From: Ophryocystis elektroscirrha
Taxonomy: Eukaryota > Apicomplexa > Conoidasida > Neogregarinorida > Ophryocystidae
Length of the DNA stretch: 27,500 nt
Assembly (NCBI GenBank): GCA_030141585.1
Contig: JAQIFP010000063.1
Span: 1-27,500, forward strand
Direction of reading: 5' to 3'
The notes under the pieces are model-generated. The model was not told the DNA's origin, made no database searches, and saw only the letters and a program-made list of their open reading frames with translations. The position numbers and the translations under genes were made by a program. How positions within the stretch are numbered: position 1 is the stretch's first letter; the number at the start of each line of letters is the position of its first letter. Below are positions 1-10,508 of this stretch, piece after piece.

Positions 1-85
1 TATATATATATATTTTAAATATATTAATGATTTACAAAAAATTATTATTTTAAGGATAAGCACACATATGGAAAAAAATCTATAC

Positions 86-481
86 CTTCTTTTTTGACAA
101 ATAATGCACATCCTGCATAACCCTTGCGCTGGGAGGAATTGAAATATACTTTATAACCAGGCAAACACGATTTGAAAGAGTTTTCGAGTGAAGCATCTAT
201 TTTGGTTTCATTGAGAGCTAATATATGGGGATCAGCTAGTTGACCAAATTCTGTAAAGTTAACTGCCGAAAAAAAAAAATTACTTGCTAAACTTGATATT
301 TTTTTATCGTCATCAACTATGCGTAAAACAGAACGGATGCCTATGGAAAAGTTGTCAATAATTTAAAAGAGAAACCATTCACATTCCAGGAGGCTATTTT
401 TAAGTATTTTGGCGTTGTATTTAGCCTTTTGTTGGGAGTGTCTAAGTCTAAAGTTTCTTGACGTTTTTTATCTTCACTCAT
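86..481 (-). CDS. AP endonuclease (ExoIII/APE1 family), 5' part only
   Basis: The family nicks DNA at abasic sites in base-excision repair. The model has exons 376-481, 284-340 and 86-250, with introns of 35 nt (341-375) and 33 nt (251-283); a donor GTATAG at 85 leads into an intron that runs off the left edge. The first exon gives a short charged leader and then KIASWNVNG (residues 28-36), the first conserved block of the family. Exon 3 gives DPHILALNETK, where the Glu is the metal-binding residue of the usual LQETK block (here LNETK), and then the GYAG block seen in APE1-like enzymes. The 33-nt intron is a multiple of three and free of stops, so it could instead encode 11 extra residues. 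I prefer an intron because it restores normal spacing between the two blocks. The catalytic C-terminal half lies outside the window. Confidence 0.85.
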
Positions 482-784
482 AAAGGACAACAGTTAAATG
501 TTTTATGATCTTAATATTTATATATACACCTATATATAGCTTATAATATATATTTACATATTTAATATTCAGATTTTTTTTTTTTATTAATTACATATAT
601 ATATATATACATATACATATAAATATATATATAAAAGTATATATATGTGTATAAAATATACATTTTGATTATAACATATTTTGTACATACACCATTTCAG
701 CTAAAGTGCTTCAATATATACAAAACTTGACTAGATTAGCGTTCAATAATTATTAAAGAACGGGTTCGAAAAAATAAAAAAAAT
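482..784. other. Spacer between RPS3 stop and AP endonuclease start
   Basis: About 300 nt of AT-rich sequence with a TA-type microsatellite at about 592-656 and a T tract near 575-585. It must hold the RPS3 3' end and the AP endonuclease promoter, since both read on the minus strand. A GGGTTCGAA string at about 762-770 resembles a tRNA T-arm, but no cloverleaf surrounds it. No coding signal seen. Confidence 0.6.
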
Positions 785-1572
785 TTATTTCTCTGAAATT
801 GGTGGTGTAGGTTCTGGGTCTTTGACTTCAATGTGATCAGGTAAAGGTTTATTGGTACCACTGCGTCCCGTAGGGTTATAAGGAAGCATAATTTTAATTT
901 TAACTCCTAAAACTCCTTGTTTCATCCATACAGATCTGGTAGCTGAGTCTATGTAGTAACGAACAGCATCTCCAGTAGCAATCATGTACCCATCTTTGAA
1001 TTTCATAGTCTTTGCACGTTGTGCACGGAGTTTTCCTGATATACTAACCTCGCATCCTTTTGCGCCATTTTCCATTACGTTTCTTAGAACTCCATAACAT
1101 GCACGGCGTGCAGAAAGTCCGCGAAGTAATTTATATCTTAGGGATTCAGCTTGGGCCATAGCGCATAATCCGCGTTGCTCAATTTTTTCCGCTAATAATT
1201 GTACGGAATCTGGTGCCAGATTGAACCTTTTTTGAATTAATGATGCTAATTCTTGTATTCTACGTCCATGATCTCCCAATACTTCACGAGTACGAGTAGC
1301 ACGAATAATAATTTCAGTGCGTGGAGCACCTGGTCGTATTTCTACACCAGCATAACCATCTTCAGCTAAATGCCTTTTAAGAAACTCATTTAATTCCGCA
1401 CGGAAAAGACCATCTTTAACAAATTTACGTTTTTTGGAAATCTATAAATTTTAATTTATTTCGAGTTATTCAAAATAATTGCTCAAAATAATACAACAAA
1501 ATTAAGAATAAATTAAAAACATATAATTCAAAAAAATTAAATTCTACCATAACTTACTTGTGCGGGCGCCAT
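785..1572 (-). CDS. RPS3: 40S ribosomal protein S3 (uS3)
   Basis: A component of the small ribosomal subunit at the mRNA entry site. Exon 1 is 1558-1572 (MAPAQ), intron 1442-1557 (116 nt, GTAAGT...ATAG) and exon 2 is 785-1441, giving 223 residues against about 240 in animals. Exon 2 opens with ISKKRKFV and is collinear with animal S3. It includes the type-2 KH domain with its GxxG loop (GDHGRR), the [17 protein letters not shown] stretch, ESGAKGCEV-like [15 protein letters not shown], and the PLPDH block near the C-terminus. The short tail ends TPPISEK and lacks the animal extension. The intron after codon 5 matches the very early introns in the other two ribosomal-protein genes of this window. 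A TGTCCC element lies upstream. Confidence 0.97.
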
Positions 1573-2295
1573 CGTAACAAATTTGGCTTATTATTTACTT
1601 GTCCTTATAATACTAGTCCTGCCAGTACTTTTTTTTAAAGAATGTCCCAAGTAATTATAACATTATCGAAGTAAAAAATAGACAACACAAGTGTTTGCTT
1701 TGAGTACAACGTATATAAAGGTAGTATAAATAGTATAACTGGGGTCAATCAGTAATGTTCTTATATGTTAACTACTATCATATGTGCTTTGAAATAAGCT
1801 TGTTGCTCTAATGCTATATACACTGCAACCTTCTGCGCAATAAAACTAGTATGATAATATAATGCTTTTTTATTATATAATGAAAAAAACCAATTGAACG
1901 GGCTCATCATTGAAAAAAAATATCTCTAAACTAAATAATTCAATCAATTCTAGAATAAAAAAAACTTCCGAATTTAACAAAAACTAATTACACATCCAAA
2001 GAACTATGTCTGAAAACAACAAAAATATTTCAGTACTTGTATCGTAATATAACGCATACATATATTGCTTACTATACATCTATATACATATATATCTATA
2101 TATATATGTATATATATACATATGTATTTAAATACATATATATCTATATACATATCTATCTATATACATATCTATCTATATACATATATATCGAAATATA
2201 TATGTATATATATATATATATTTTAAAAATAGATTTATTTGACATTTTTAAATAATTTTTATTATCGAGCTTTTGAATACAAATAATTCAGTTAA
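1573..2295. other. Intergenic region with RPS3 promoter and TA microsatellite
   Basis: About 720 nt between the RPS3 start and the ABHD17-like stop. The part next to RPS3 (to about 1760) is less repetitive and likely promoter. From about 2055 to 2225 it becomes an imperfect TATA/TACATA microsatellite. An open frame through that tract (Tyr-Ile repeats) is a repeat artefact. No further gene seen. Confidence 0.6.
1643..1648. promoter_or_regulatory. TGTCCC element upstream of RPS3
   Basis: TGTCCCA on the plus strand (GGGACA on the coding strand), 70-76 nt upstream of the RPS3 ATG. The same hexamer is upstream of RPL39 and RPL13A at similar distance. A shared ribosomal-protein promoter element is inferred from these three cases only. 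Confidence 0.45.
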
Positions 2296-3686
2296 CTAAT
2301 TAAAATTAATATTATATGCGTAGTATCTAACACAGAAATTATTTCGTACTTTTTTATCTTTCGGTAAAGGAGCTTTTTGAACTAAGTTATCACGAAAAGA
2401 TGATTGTGCTACAGCTCCACTTCTCCACTTTGAGTATGATAATGGTACTTTCCTATCAGTAGGGTTTATAGTAGGCCTTATTGAGTGCAGCTTTCTAGCA
2501 TTATTGTAGCCTTTATATATATTACTTACTTTAAATCAACCTTCTTATCCAAAAACTGTTTAATTGGTATAGCTAAATCTTCGTATATCATATATGCATT
2601 GTGAGGACTGTCTAGAGGAAACCAGGCGTCCTAAGCAATTTTCTTCAAAATGAAATATAAACTATGGATATATTATATATAGTCGTCAGTATAATAAATT
2701 TATAATCTTATAGACCACAAATGCTTACTTTAACAAATTTATCAGCGTTGTAATTGTTGTATAACTGTTTTCCATGATATACCGGTATAATTATATCATT
2801 TTCTCCATGGATTATCAAAATTGGCGTATTTGGTTCCAATACTTTCAAACATTTCTCAATATCCCAGCAATTATCAATAAGCCAGGTAGCAAATGGGGCA
2901 TAATCTTAAGTAATATGCTTGAATAAACCAGATATATATTCACCTGATACTATTTTGTGAATAGAAATGTATGGACAATGTAAAATTAATCCTCCTATTT
3001 GTATAAATTTTTGCTTCAAGCGGGCAGCCAAATAAGCTGCAGGACCTGATATACATAATAATGTCCATCACACACATATAATTCAGAATGCAGAATATTA
3101 ATAAGTACACATATATACATAAACGTGCGTGTACCGGTTCCTATGGAACGCCCGAACATTAATATTGATTTAGGGGTTATAGAAATAGATACAAGCCAAG
3201 AATAAGCCGCCATTCCCCAGGAATCAATTACCTTACTATCTGCCGGAATATCGCCACAAACACCATATCTGTATGAGGCGCATGTATTATTAAATAATTC
3301 TTCAATAATACTTACGTATATCTAATTATCATACCCTGGATACTCTATAGCTAATATATTGCAATTGACGTAATCTTGTATGCACCACATTTCATCTAAT
3401 ACATCTCCCAGATCTACACTATTTCCTATAATATGGTGTATATCCTATTTTATTATACCGTGGAAATATATAAGTGTTATTGGATACGATTTATACAACC
3501 ATAAACACGGAAACCGTGTACCTATGGTCAAAAACTTTATTTATGACTAATTTAACACCATTCGGATCTGAAATCCAAACTAAATTTTCACATATTCCAG
3601 GCTTGTCTACTGTATACTATATTTAATGTTTTTTATTTTATGCTCACACTAGTATTTTGTGCAGGAAACAATACCCGATTCCCCAT
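2296..3686 (-). CDS. ABHD17-like alpha/beta-hydrolase (probable protein depalmitoylase)
   Basis: ABHD17-type enzymes remove S-acyl groups from membrane proteins. Nine exons: 3648-3686, 3559-3616, 3459-3521, 3335-3425, 3135-3268, 2944-3045, 2729-2904, 2530-2630 and 2296-2494. The eight introns are 31, 37, 33, 66, 89, 39, 98 and 35 nt; total coding length is 963 nt, or 320 residues, stop TAG. Conserved features in order are: N-terminal MGNRVLFPA, the oxyanion-side block FHGN (52-55), EYPGYG (81-86), nucleophile elbow GRSIGTGP with Ser125, LILHCPY, HGEND with catalytic Asp199, and SPHNAY with probable catalytic His231. The basic tail (about 260-320) is not conserved. Mammalian ABHD17 is membrane-anchored through an N-terminal Cys cluster; here the N-terminus is MGN, so myristoylation is possible but unproven. 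The ATG is 66 nt from the RPL39 stop on the same strand. Confidence 0.85.
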
Positions 3687-3752
3687 GGTTTTGATTTATT
3701 GTTTAATTTACAAACAAAGAATATTTAAAAGGTGCATAAAAAAGAAAAAAAA

Positions 3753-4138
3753 TTAAAATTTCAGTTTTGTGCGTCTCCAATGGCGTCTTTTAGCATTATA
3801 TCTATTTTATTGTATACTTCAAAAAAACGCCAACTTACTGTGTTTTATTTTTATAACGCAATCGAATCCAGTTGGGCATGGTTCGATTTTGCTTGAGTTT
3901 TTTTCCTAAGCGTTTTTTTAACTGAAGACCTTTTATAGCACCCTGCAGCAAGACATTTATAATTAAATTTCATCAAATATACTCATTTTTTATATAACTA
4001 ACAATCTTAGCGATATTTTGTATTGTAGTGCAGTTGAATGCATAATTAAACTTAAAACCATATAAACTATAGTTTTAAATATATAAGACTAATCAAAACA
4101 TACATTTGTATTTTAACACATTTAAAATTTATTACCAT
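3753..4138 (-). CDS. RPL39: 60S ribosomal protein L39 (eL39)
   Basis: A tiny basic protein lining the ribosomal exit tunnel. Exon 1 (4136-4138) is the ATG alone. Intron 1 is 3943-4135 (193 nt), exon 2 is 3839-3942, intron 2 is 3802-3838 (37 nt) and exon 3 is 3753-3801. The product is 51 residues, exactly the usual length. Conserved stretches are KKLKQNR, PNWIRLR, and YNAKRRHWRRTKL at the C-terminus. A nearer AG acceptor 13 nt downstream of the one chosen would remove YNAK, so conservation decides the site. The start is also fixed by conservation: joining the lone ATG to exon 2 gives the standard N-terminal length. Upstream are a TGTCCC element and a GC-richer promoter segment. Confidence 0.93.
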
Positions 4139-4559
4139 CTATATTTTTTTTACAGTTCTTGGCTTTGTGTAGACCGTATAAACTGCTGCCTGAACTTCTG
4201 TCCCGAGAGTCATAAACCTAATGTAAATGTTCAATTAAATTAAAAGTATGTTTGATAATTATTTTCATACAGCATTTTTTTAATTTTTTTAATAAAAATT
4301 AAGTAAATATTAATTTTTTCACACTTTATGTTTGTTACAGCTAACACTTCATAATTAAAATTAAAAAAAAATAATTTTATACATAAATTTTATAAATAAA
4401 AGTGATCTTGTTGTTTACAGATGTAGTGCATACTATTGATAAATGATATAATACTACAATTTTAATATCGTTAAATAAAATAATTTAATTTTTGGTTTTG
4501 CTTAAATTTATTCATTGAGTAACGATATAAATACATTTGCCTTATAACAGCTAGAGAAA
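4139..4559. promoter_or_regulatory. Divergent promoter region between RPL39 and GPN1
   Basis: 420 nt between two oppositely oriented starts. The RPL39-proximal 75 nt are GC-richer and contain the TGTCCC element. They also contain a 24-codon upstream open frame on the minus strand whose TAG directly abuts the RPL39 ATG. The remainder is plain A+T-rich sequence. CAG at 4548-4550, nine bases before the GPN1 ATG, looks like a splice acceptor and could mark a 5' UTR intron. Confidence 0.5.
4199..4204. promoter_or_regulatory. TGTCCC element upstream of RPL39
   Basis: TGTCCCGAG on the plus strand, 61-66 nt upstream of the RPL39 ATG, within a segment (about 4155-4215) clearly richer in G and C than its surroundings. 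It matches the elements at RPS3 and RPL13A. Confidence 0.45.
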
Positions 4560-5500
4560 ATGAAGGAAATCAAAAGAACAGATATCAATGAAGAAGACAT
4601 GTTCAATATATCACCAGAGACTTTCAAAAATAAACCTACAGCTATCGTTATTATTGGGTATATTTTATTTTTATTTAATATTCTCTATTCAGTATGGCAG
4701 GTAGCGGGAAAACTACACTAGCTAAAGCTTTATGGAACCATTTAACTACTTCACAAATCTCTATCACTGGTGTTACGGAAGAAGTTGAAGAAGAAGAAGA
4801 AGAAGAAGAAAATGTTCCTGATTCTGTATGTTCTGAAGCAACTCAATCTAACAAGCCGTCTAAAGAATTTTTTGAGCAATTCGGTTTTGAAGAATCACTC
4901 AAAAACAGAACCGGTTCATTAAAGAACTCTGAACCACTCAAAAATCAATCATCAAACAAACAATCTCTGAATAAGTCGACTATAGAATCTAAGCAAATAA
5001 AAAAAGAAGACAAAAAGAAAACGTTTACATCTGTTGTTAGAAAACCATATCGCACATATAACATAAACTTAGACCCAGCAGTAAAGCACGTACCCTTCCC
5101 AGCAAATATAGGTGCGTAAAAATGGTGTAATATTTTATTTTAAATATTTATCTGTGTATGTGTGTTTAATAAAAAAAAAAAATTGTTTTTTGATAAATTT
5201 TAATATATAAATGATATCAAGATATTCGGGATTCAATTAATATCAAGGATGTCATGAAGCAGTAATAAATTCTACATGCAAAATTACTTCGCAGCTACAA
5301 TTTAGGCCCCAATGGCGCTATAATGACAGCTTTAAATTTATTTGCTACAAAAATAGACCAGCTGCACACATTGTTAGAGAAACGAGCAGATGCAATTGAT
5401 TATATCATGCTAGACACTCCAGGTCAAATTGAAGTTTTTAATTGGTCCGCTAGTGGATCCATTATTCTAGGTACTTATCTATAAAATCATTACTCTCAAA

Positions 5501-5538
<38 letters not shown>

Positions 5539-5599
5539 TATCAATACTGATATATAATATATCTATATATATTACAATGATAATATTATAATAGTTTCT

Positions 5600-5634
<35 letters not shown>

Positions 5635-6354
5635 GTTTTTAATATATGAATATATATAACTTATAATATTATTATTTTAATATATATAAATATATGTTAG
5701 TTTTTAATATAAAATATATGTATCTATATATATTATAATGATGATATTATAATAGTTCCTAACATACATATATATAACATATATATATAGATATTAAAAA
5801 TGAAATCATTTATGTATTTACATTTTGAATATAATAAATGATTTACACATAAAATATACTAAAGTTTGGGGTTTTTCTATTTAGATAGTCTGGCAATAAG
5901 TTACCCAACTATTTTATTATATATCGTCGATACCGTCCGATGTCAGAATCCCATAACATTTATGTCGAACATGCTTTATGCATGCGGAGTGCTTTATAAA
6001 GCAAAACTTCCGTTTTTAATGGTTTTCAATAAAATAGGTAAAATAACTTATTATTCGATACCAGTTTAGATGCGCATTCTCCTGAACAGTGTTTAACGTG
6101 GTTAAAAGATTATGATGTGTATGCGGAAGATGTTCTCAAAAATGATTCCTACATGGCTTCGTAAGTATAATTTGTTCAAAACTTTTTTGATATATGTTAG
6201 TACATATATATGTCAACTTAATAATTCAATATATTTCTATTATTAATTATACATTGCTATATATACACATGTTACTAAATATACATGTTGCTATATATTT
6301 ATGTTGCTATATATTTATGTTGCTATATATTTATGTTGCTATATATTTATGTTG

Positions 6355-6392
<38 letters not shown>

Positions 6393-7006
6393 ATATATAT
6401 ATGTTGCCATGTATACATTTGCTATATATATATGTTGCTATATATTCTAATACATATTTTGTAATGTATATATACATAAATTTATACACATATGTTGCTA
6501 TATATATTATAAATATATTGATACTTATATTATTATATTTATATATATGTATATATATATGTATATATTATCATTTATATGAATAAATAAATAATTAAGT
6601 ATACAATAAAGATTTTGGTTTATACTTGTTTTGATATGAAGGCTAAGCCGATCGTGTGCATTAGTTATCAATGAATTTTACTCAAATATCAAAGTAAGTT
6701 TGATGGAACAAAGCACGGAAATAGACTGTGGGAGTATCGGCTGCAAGTGGATTAGGTTTTGACGAATTAGAGTATAATTTAAAATTATTGAAGGATGAGT
6801 TTATTGAGTAAAATATTTCAACATATTATCTTTACATAGACTTTATGTTCCATGGTTACAAACGCAAAGGGATTATTTCAAAAAGGTAAAAGACAAAAAA
6901 AAAATTTAGAGACTTCATTTAAAAAGAGATTTTTTATTTTTAGAAACGAACAACTTCGGCCCAAGAGACAGAGCAAAGGTTTACCAAGGACTTATTGGAC
7001 AATTAA
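4560..7006 (+). CDS. GPN1: GPN-loop GTPase 1 (XAB1/MBDIN type)
   Basis: GPN1 is a cytoplasmic GTPase for assembly and nuclear import of RNA polymerase II. Ten exons: 4560-4657, 4693-5111, 5222-5261, 5295-5470, 5885-6037, 6070-6160, 6642-6693, 6725-6807, 6840-6885 and 6944-7006; 406 residues. Visible motifs are the P-loop GMAGSGKTT (33-41), NLDPAV (158-163) with FPANIDIRD, the family-defining GPN in NLGPNGAI (190-192), [17 protein letters not shown], and NKID (293-296). The oddity is an insertion of roughly 95 residues between P-loop and NLDPAV. It is acidic (a run of Glu from GAA repeats), then Ser/Asn/Lys-rich. It sits in one 419-nt open exon, so it is not an unspliced intron. Introns are 35, 110, 33, 414, 32, 481, 31, 32 and 58 nt; the two long ones are filled with TA repeats. 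Confidence 0.93.
5500..5800. repeat. TA microsatellites in GPN1 intron 4
   Basis: Pure TA runs at about 5503-5535 and 5602-5631, separated and followed by imperfect TATAATAGTTT copies. They inflate an intron (5471-5884) whose neighbours are about 32 nt. Confidence 0.85.
6287..6360. repeat. 16-nt tandem repeat (GTTGCTATATATTTAT) in GPN1 intron 6
   Basis: GTTGC recurs at 6287, 6303, 6319, 6335 and 6351, an exact 16-nt period. It then passes into a pure TA run (about 6357-6389) and further degenerate copies to about 6570. All lie within the 481-nt intron. Confidence 0.9.
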
Positions 7007-7299
7007 AATACGACAGTTGTTAAATACGTCTGCTGAACCCATTGCGTTACATTCATAATCATTTCCTCTGGAACTATTTCCAACTCTTCTCCGCTAGGAG
7101 TCTTGACCTAATTGGAGATTATTTAGCGCATACATGTAGTACACGAATTTTTTGCATTTACTACATTTTATTTATGATTATTACTATGTTTATATGGAAT
7201 ATTGACGTATTCCATGCTGTATTATTAAAATAATTTGCACAGATTACACACACATGGTATATCATGCTACTACATATTCGATTATTAAAGGTTTTTTCA
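7007..7299. other. 3' flank of GPN1
   Basis: About 290 nt after the GPN1 stop. A 63-codon frame at 7042-7233 overlaps the GPN1 terminal exon out of frame and has no exon context. I see no gene here; it is probably 3' UTR. Confidence 0.5.
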
Positions 7300-7790
7300 C
7301 TTGATTCACATACACATATATATAGCAGTATAATCATATATAAGTTGTATATGTACGCATATGTATACCAGTATGACCATATGTAAGCTTAAATGTACCC
7401 ATATCAACATACATACGCATATTTAAACTAATGTGACAATATATAAGCATATTTGAGCCAGTATAGCCTTAAATATAGACTATGTGACCATATGGACATA
7501 TATGTACCCATATTGACACATATACGTATATATATACCAGCATTACCATATATAGACATCTGTATACCTATATCGACATATATACGCATATATGTACCAG
7601 TAAAGCTATATATAAGCAAATGTGTTACCATATAGACATATATACGCATATATGTACAACTATGACCATATTCAAGCATATATGTACCAGCATAAAAATA
7701 TATAAGCGAATGTGTATTTATAGGGACATATATACGCGTAGCTATATACATACATATGTATATAGTCTGGCTTAAATGCAAATGTATTTA
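7300..7790. repeat. Degenerate 30/60-nt minisatellite between GPN1 and the MGCG gene
   Basis: Diverged units of the type GACATATATACGCATATATGTACC recur with a 60-nt period; near-copies start at 7515, 7575 and 7635, with a weaker 30-nt sub-period. Because 30 is a multiple of three, long open frames appear on both strands (7428-7781 minus, 7453-7635 plus), but they are low-complexity products of the repeat. Confidence 0.8.
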
Positions 7791-7795
7791 TATAT

Positions 7796-10023
7796 TTAGG
7801 AATTAGCGTTTACCGTGACTGTTTTTGAAGTTTCATAGTTTGCACATGAAACAATTGTCCAATCGAAAAGTTCCGTTGGAAGGAAATGACGATTGTTTTG
7901 TTTACGTTCAAGACGATTGAGTTGTTCAGCAATATTCATGCCAATGCTAGGGACGTCTACTAATAGTGTTTTACCGGTACCTGAGCGTAACAATTGGTAA
8001 GTTATTTTTGTTTGAGTGTTGTTTGCTGCTTTAGGACACGTAAATCCCGAAGACAAATACACAATGCGATCAATTATACTTTTGGGTGTATCCTGTTTTT
8101 TGTAGTTCCTATTTAATAACTCCCAACCAAAATCAGGAATTTTCAGTTTTATGTAAATCTACAATTCTTTATTATAAATTTACATTATTGATTAATTTTA
8201 TTTAATATGCTAAATAATTTATGTATATATATATATATACATACTTAAGATACATTCATAAATTTATATATACTATATTTTATATAATGTAATTACGCTT
8301 CAAAATAGTTTCCGATATTAAAAACATACATATATATAAGATACATAAATATACATATATATAAAAATATATACATATAAATATATACATATAAATATAT
8401 ACACATAAATATATCCATATAAATATATACATATAAATATATACACATAAATATATGTATTTACAAATTTATACATATATATCTATATATATACGCATAT
8501 ACCTACAAATAAGAACATATATATACGCACATGCATAGATATACATATATAAATATAAACATATATATACGCATATACCTATATAAATAAATACATGTAT
8601 ATATATATACACATATAAATATATATTTACGCATATACATATATATTTATGCTTATACCTGTCTATAAAAGTATATATATATAATTATATATATATGCAT
8701 ACACATATACATATAAGTATGCATATATTTATATATAAGAACATATATGTATATAATGATATACATATATGTTCGCGTATACATATATATACGCGAATAC
8801 ATATATATAAACAAATAATGAATGACGAAACTAAAAATAACAAAGTTTTAAGTAAATTCTTGCAGCTTTGAATTATAAAATGCATAATATATAAAATAAA
8901 TTAATATATACTTTCAACTTAATATAAAACAATTTGATATTTGAGCATAAGTAACTACAGTATTGTTTATAACTTATTATATATCCACATGTTTATACAT
9001 TTCAAGTATCTATTACTTTTCGTCGTTTAAAGCGTTCAAAATTAGCAGCTGCATCTTCAGAATTTTCATCAGTTTGAACTCCAAATGATTCCGCTAAATT
9101 CTCGGCTCTAATTGATATATTGATTGCGAGCACAAACAGGGGAACGTGGCAAAAACGACCCGATCTATCGTTAAAAAAAGAAACAGTCCATTTCTGGTAA
9201 TCTGCTATATCAAATTTTATTTAGCCAAAATTTTATTACCATCTTCAGTTGTGCCAGGTAATTCAATTTCTTCAGAATTGCTAGCTAAAGACATAAACTT
9301 ATACGAACGAGAGGGATTTGTAGGTTTAGGTAGTTGTCTCCACCCCAAATCTGATAATTGATACCAATAATTTCAAATATAAAGGGAACTTTTCAGTATT
9401 GGTTACATTCATCATTGGAATACAACACAATCAGTACTATATCATTCAGCACTATATAGAAATATTCAAAAATACTATATATTATAATTATATACAATAT
9501 ATATGTGTATATATATATGTAAATGTATGTAGATACATATAGATATATATAGATAATTATAGATATATATAAACATGTATAGATATATATTAATAAATAT
9601 AAATATATATAGATATATATAGATATAGATATATATAGATATAGATATATATAGATATAGATATATATATAAATATATATAGATATATATAAGTATATAT
9701 AGATATATATAGATATATATAAACGTATATAGATATATATATAAGTAATATGTATTACAACTAAAGTACATTTAGTATTATTTAGGTAATAATCTTCGTC
9801 TATATACGATACATAACATATAAAACTTTTTTCTCTGCAGCTGCTTTATTTACACATATCATATAAATGTATTCATTGTAGCAACGGTAAAGTCTATATA
9901 TGCTATGAAAGTGGCATACCCGGGTCAGGTGTAACTACACCTAAAGGATTGGTCTTTGCTAATAGAATGTTTAATATGGATAATATTTGTACTTAAATAA
10001 GGCTTTGTTTGGCCGCAGCCCAT
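7796..10023 (-). CDS. Unrecognised protein with MGCG N-terminus (266 aa model)
   Basis: I do not recognise this gene. The best model has six exons: 9941-10023, 9808-9893, 9240-9350, 9138-9204, 9017-9107 and 7796-8158. Introns are 47, 457, 35, 30 and 858 nt, total 801 nt, all phases consistent. The last four exons are the best supported: stretches such as [24 protein letters not shown] and [15 protein letters not shown] read like ordinary soluble protein. The GTGKT string is not in a typical P-loop context. The N-terminus MGCGQTKP would suit co-translational myristoylation at Gly2 and palmitoylation at Cys3, so membrane attachment is inferred. There are no membrane segments. The 5' two exons are uncertain because the opposite strand is also open there. 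The 30-nt intron could be read through in frame. The long introns hold TA repeats. Confidence 0.5.
8215..8830. repeat. TA-rich tandem repeats in last intron of the MGCG gene
   Basis: Imperfect ATATACATATAA units with a period near 16 nt (clear at about 8365-8460), then longer units carrying ACGCATATAC. The ACGCATAT core resembles the 7300-7790 minisatellite. Confidence 0.75.
9475..9755. repeat. AGATATATAT microsatellite in intron 2 of the MGCG gene
   Basis: Runs of AGATATATAT/AGATATAG with 10-12 nt spacing. A 98-codon minus-strand frame (Tyr/Ile only) across it is an artefact. Confidence 0.8.
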
Positions 10024-10508
10024 TATCACCAAATCATTGACGTAGAACCAATATTTGTGAAATTAGAAGAAATTCACCTGCTCCATTCACTAATTAAAAC
10101 GTTATTGTAGATTAGAGCATTATGATTTATACTACATATAATCTAAATTAATACTTAATAATAGTTTTAACTAATTTAATTCATTGAACATACCTACAAT
10201 GTTATATTTTTGCGTTTATATATATCCTTTTACAAAATGTTAAAAACAGATTATTTATTGATAAAAATAAAAATTAAAATACCTTAAAAATACTGCAAAT
10301 GCTATGGATGTACAATTTTTTATTTATCTTCCATCTCTAAAAAAATTAAAGCATGCTGGAACTTTAAGTTATTTAAGCTTTAATTAATTCAATTTGAATA
10401 TGTAAAAAAATTATACTAATTATTGTAAAGTAATAATATAACTCGATTTTAATACATGAAAAAATGCAGAAATATGCAATAATTTGCCAAGATAATTACA
10501 AAAATACA
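10024..10508. other. Spacer 3' of the BTB-like gene
   Basis: About 485 nt. The first 90 nt (10021-10110) are open on the plus strand and discussed among the findings. The rest is A+T-rich, without repeats or coding signal, and must include the BTB-gene 3' end and the promoter of the MGCG gene. Confidence 0.5.

Noticed and set aside
755..785. tRNA T-arm-like GGGTTCGAA
   Set aside because: No acceptor, D or anticodon stem could be fitted around it.
2037..2255. 72-codon plus frame of Tyr/Ile repeats
   Set aside because: It lies on a TA/TACATA microsatellite; composition is set by the repeat. The same applies to frames at 6194-6586, 9475-9771, 15728-15946, 16337-16709, 19885-20070 and 22158-22373.
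4144..4218. 24-codon upstream ORF (MTLGTEVQAAVYTV...) directly before the RPL39 ATG, on the minus strand
   Set aside because: Attractive because its TAG abuts the RPL39 ATG, but the segment carries the TGTCCC element and is more simply explained as promoter. Kept only as a note in the promoter entry.
4694..5119. Stand-alone 141-residue P-loop protein
   Set aside because: It is exon 2 of GPN1; the start Met is internal and the frame runs on past the splice donor at 5112.
7428..7781. 117-codon minus frame and 60-codon plus frame
   Set aside because: Both are products of a minisatellite with a period divisible by three; no exon signals or normal composition.
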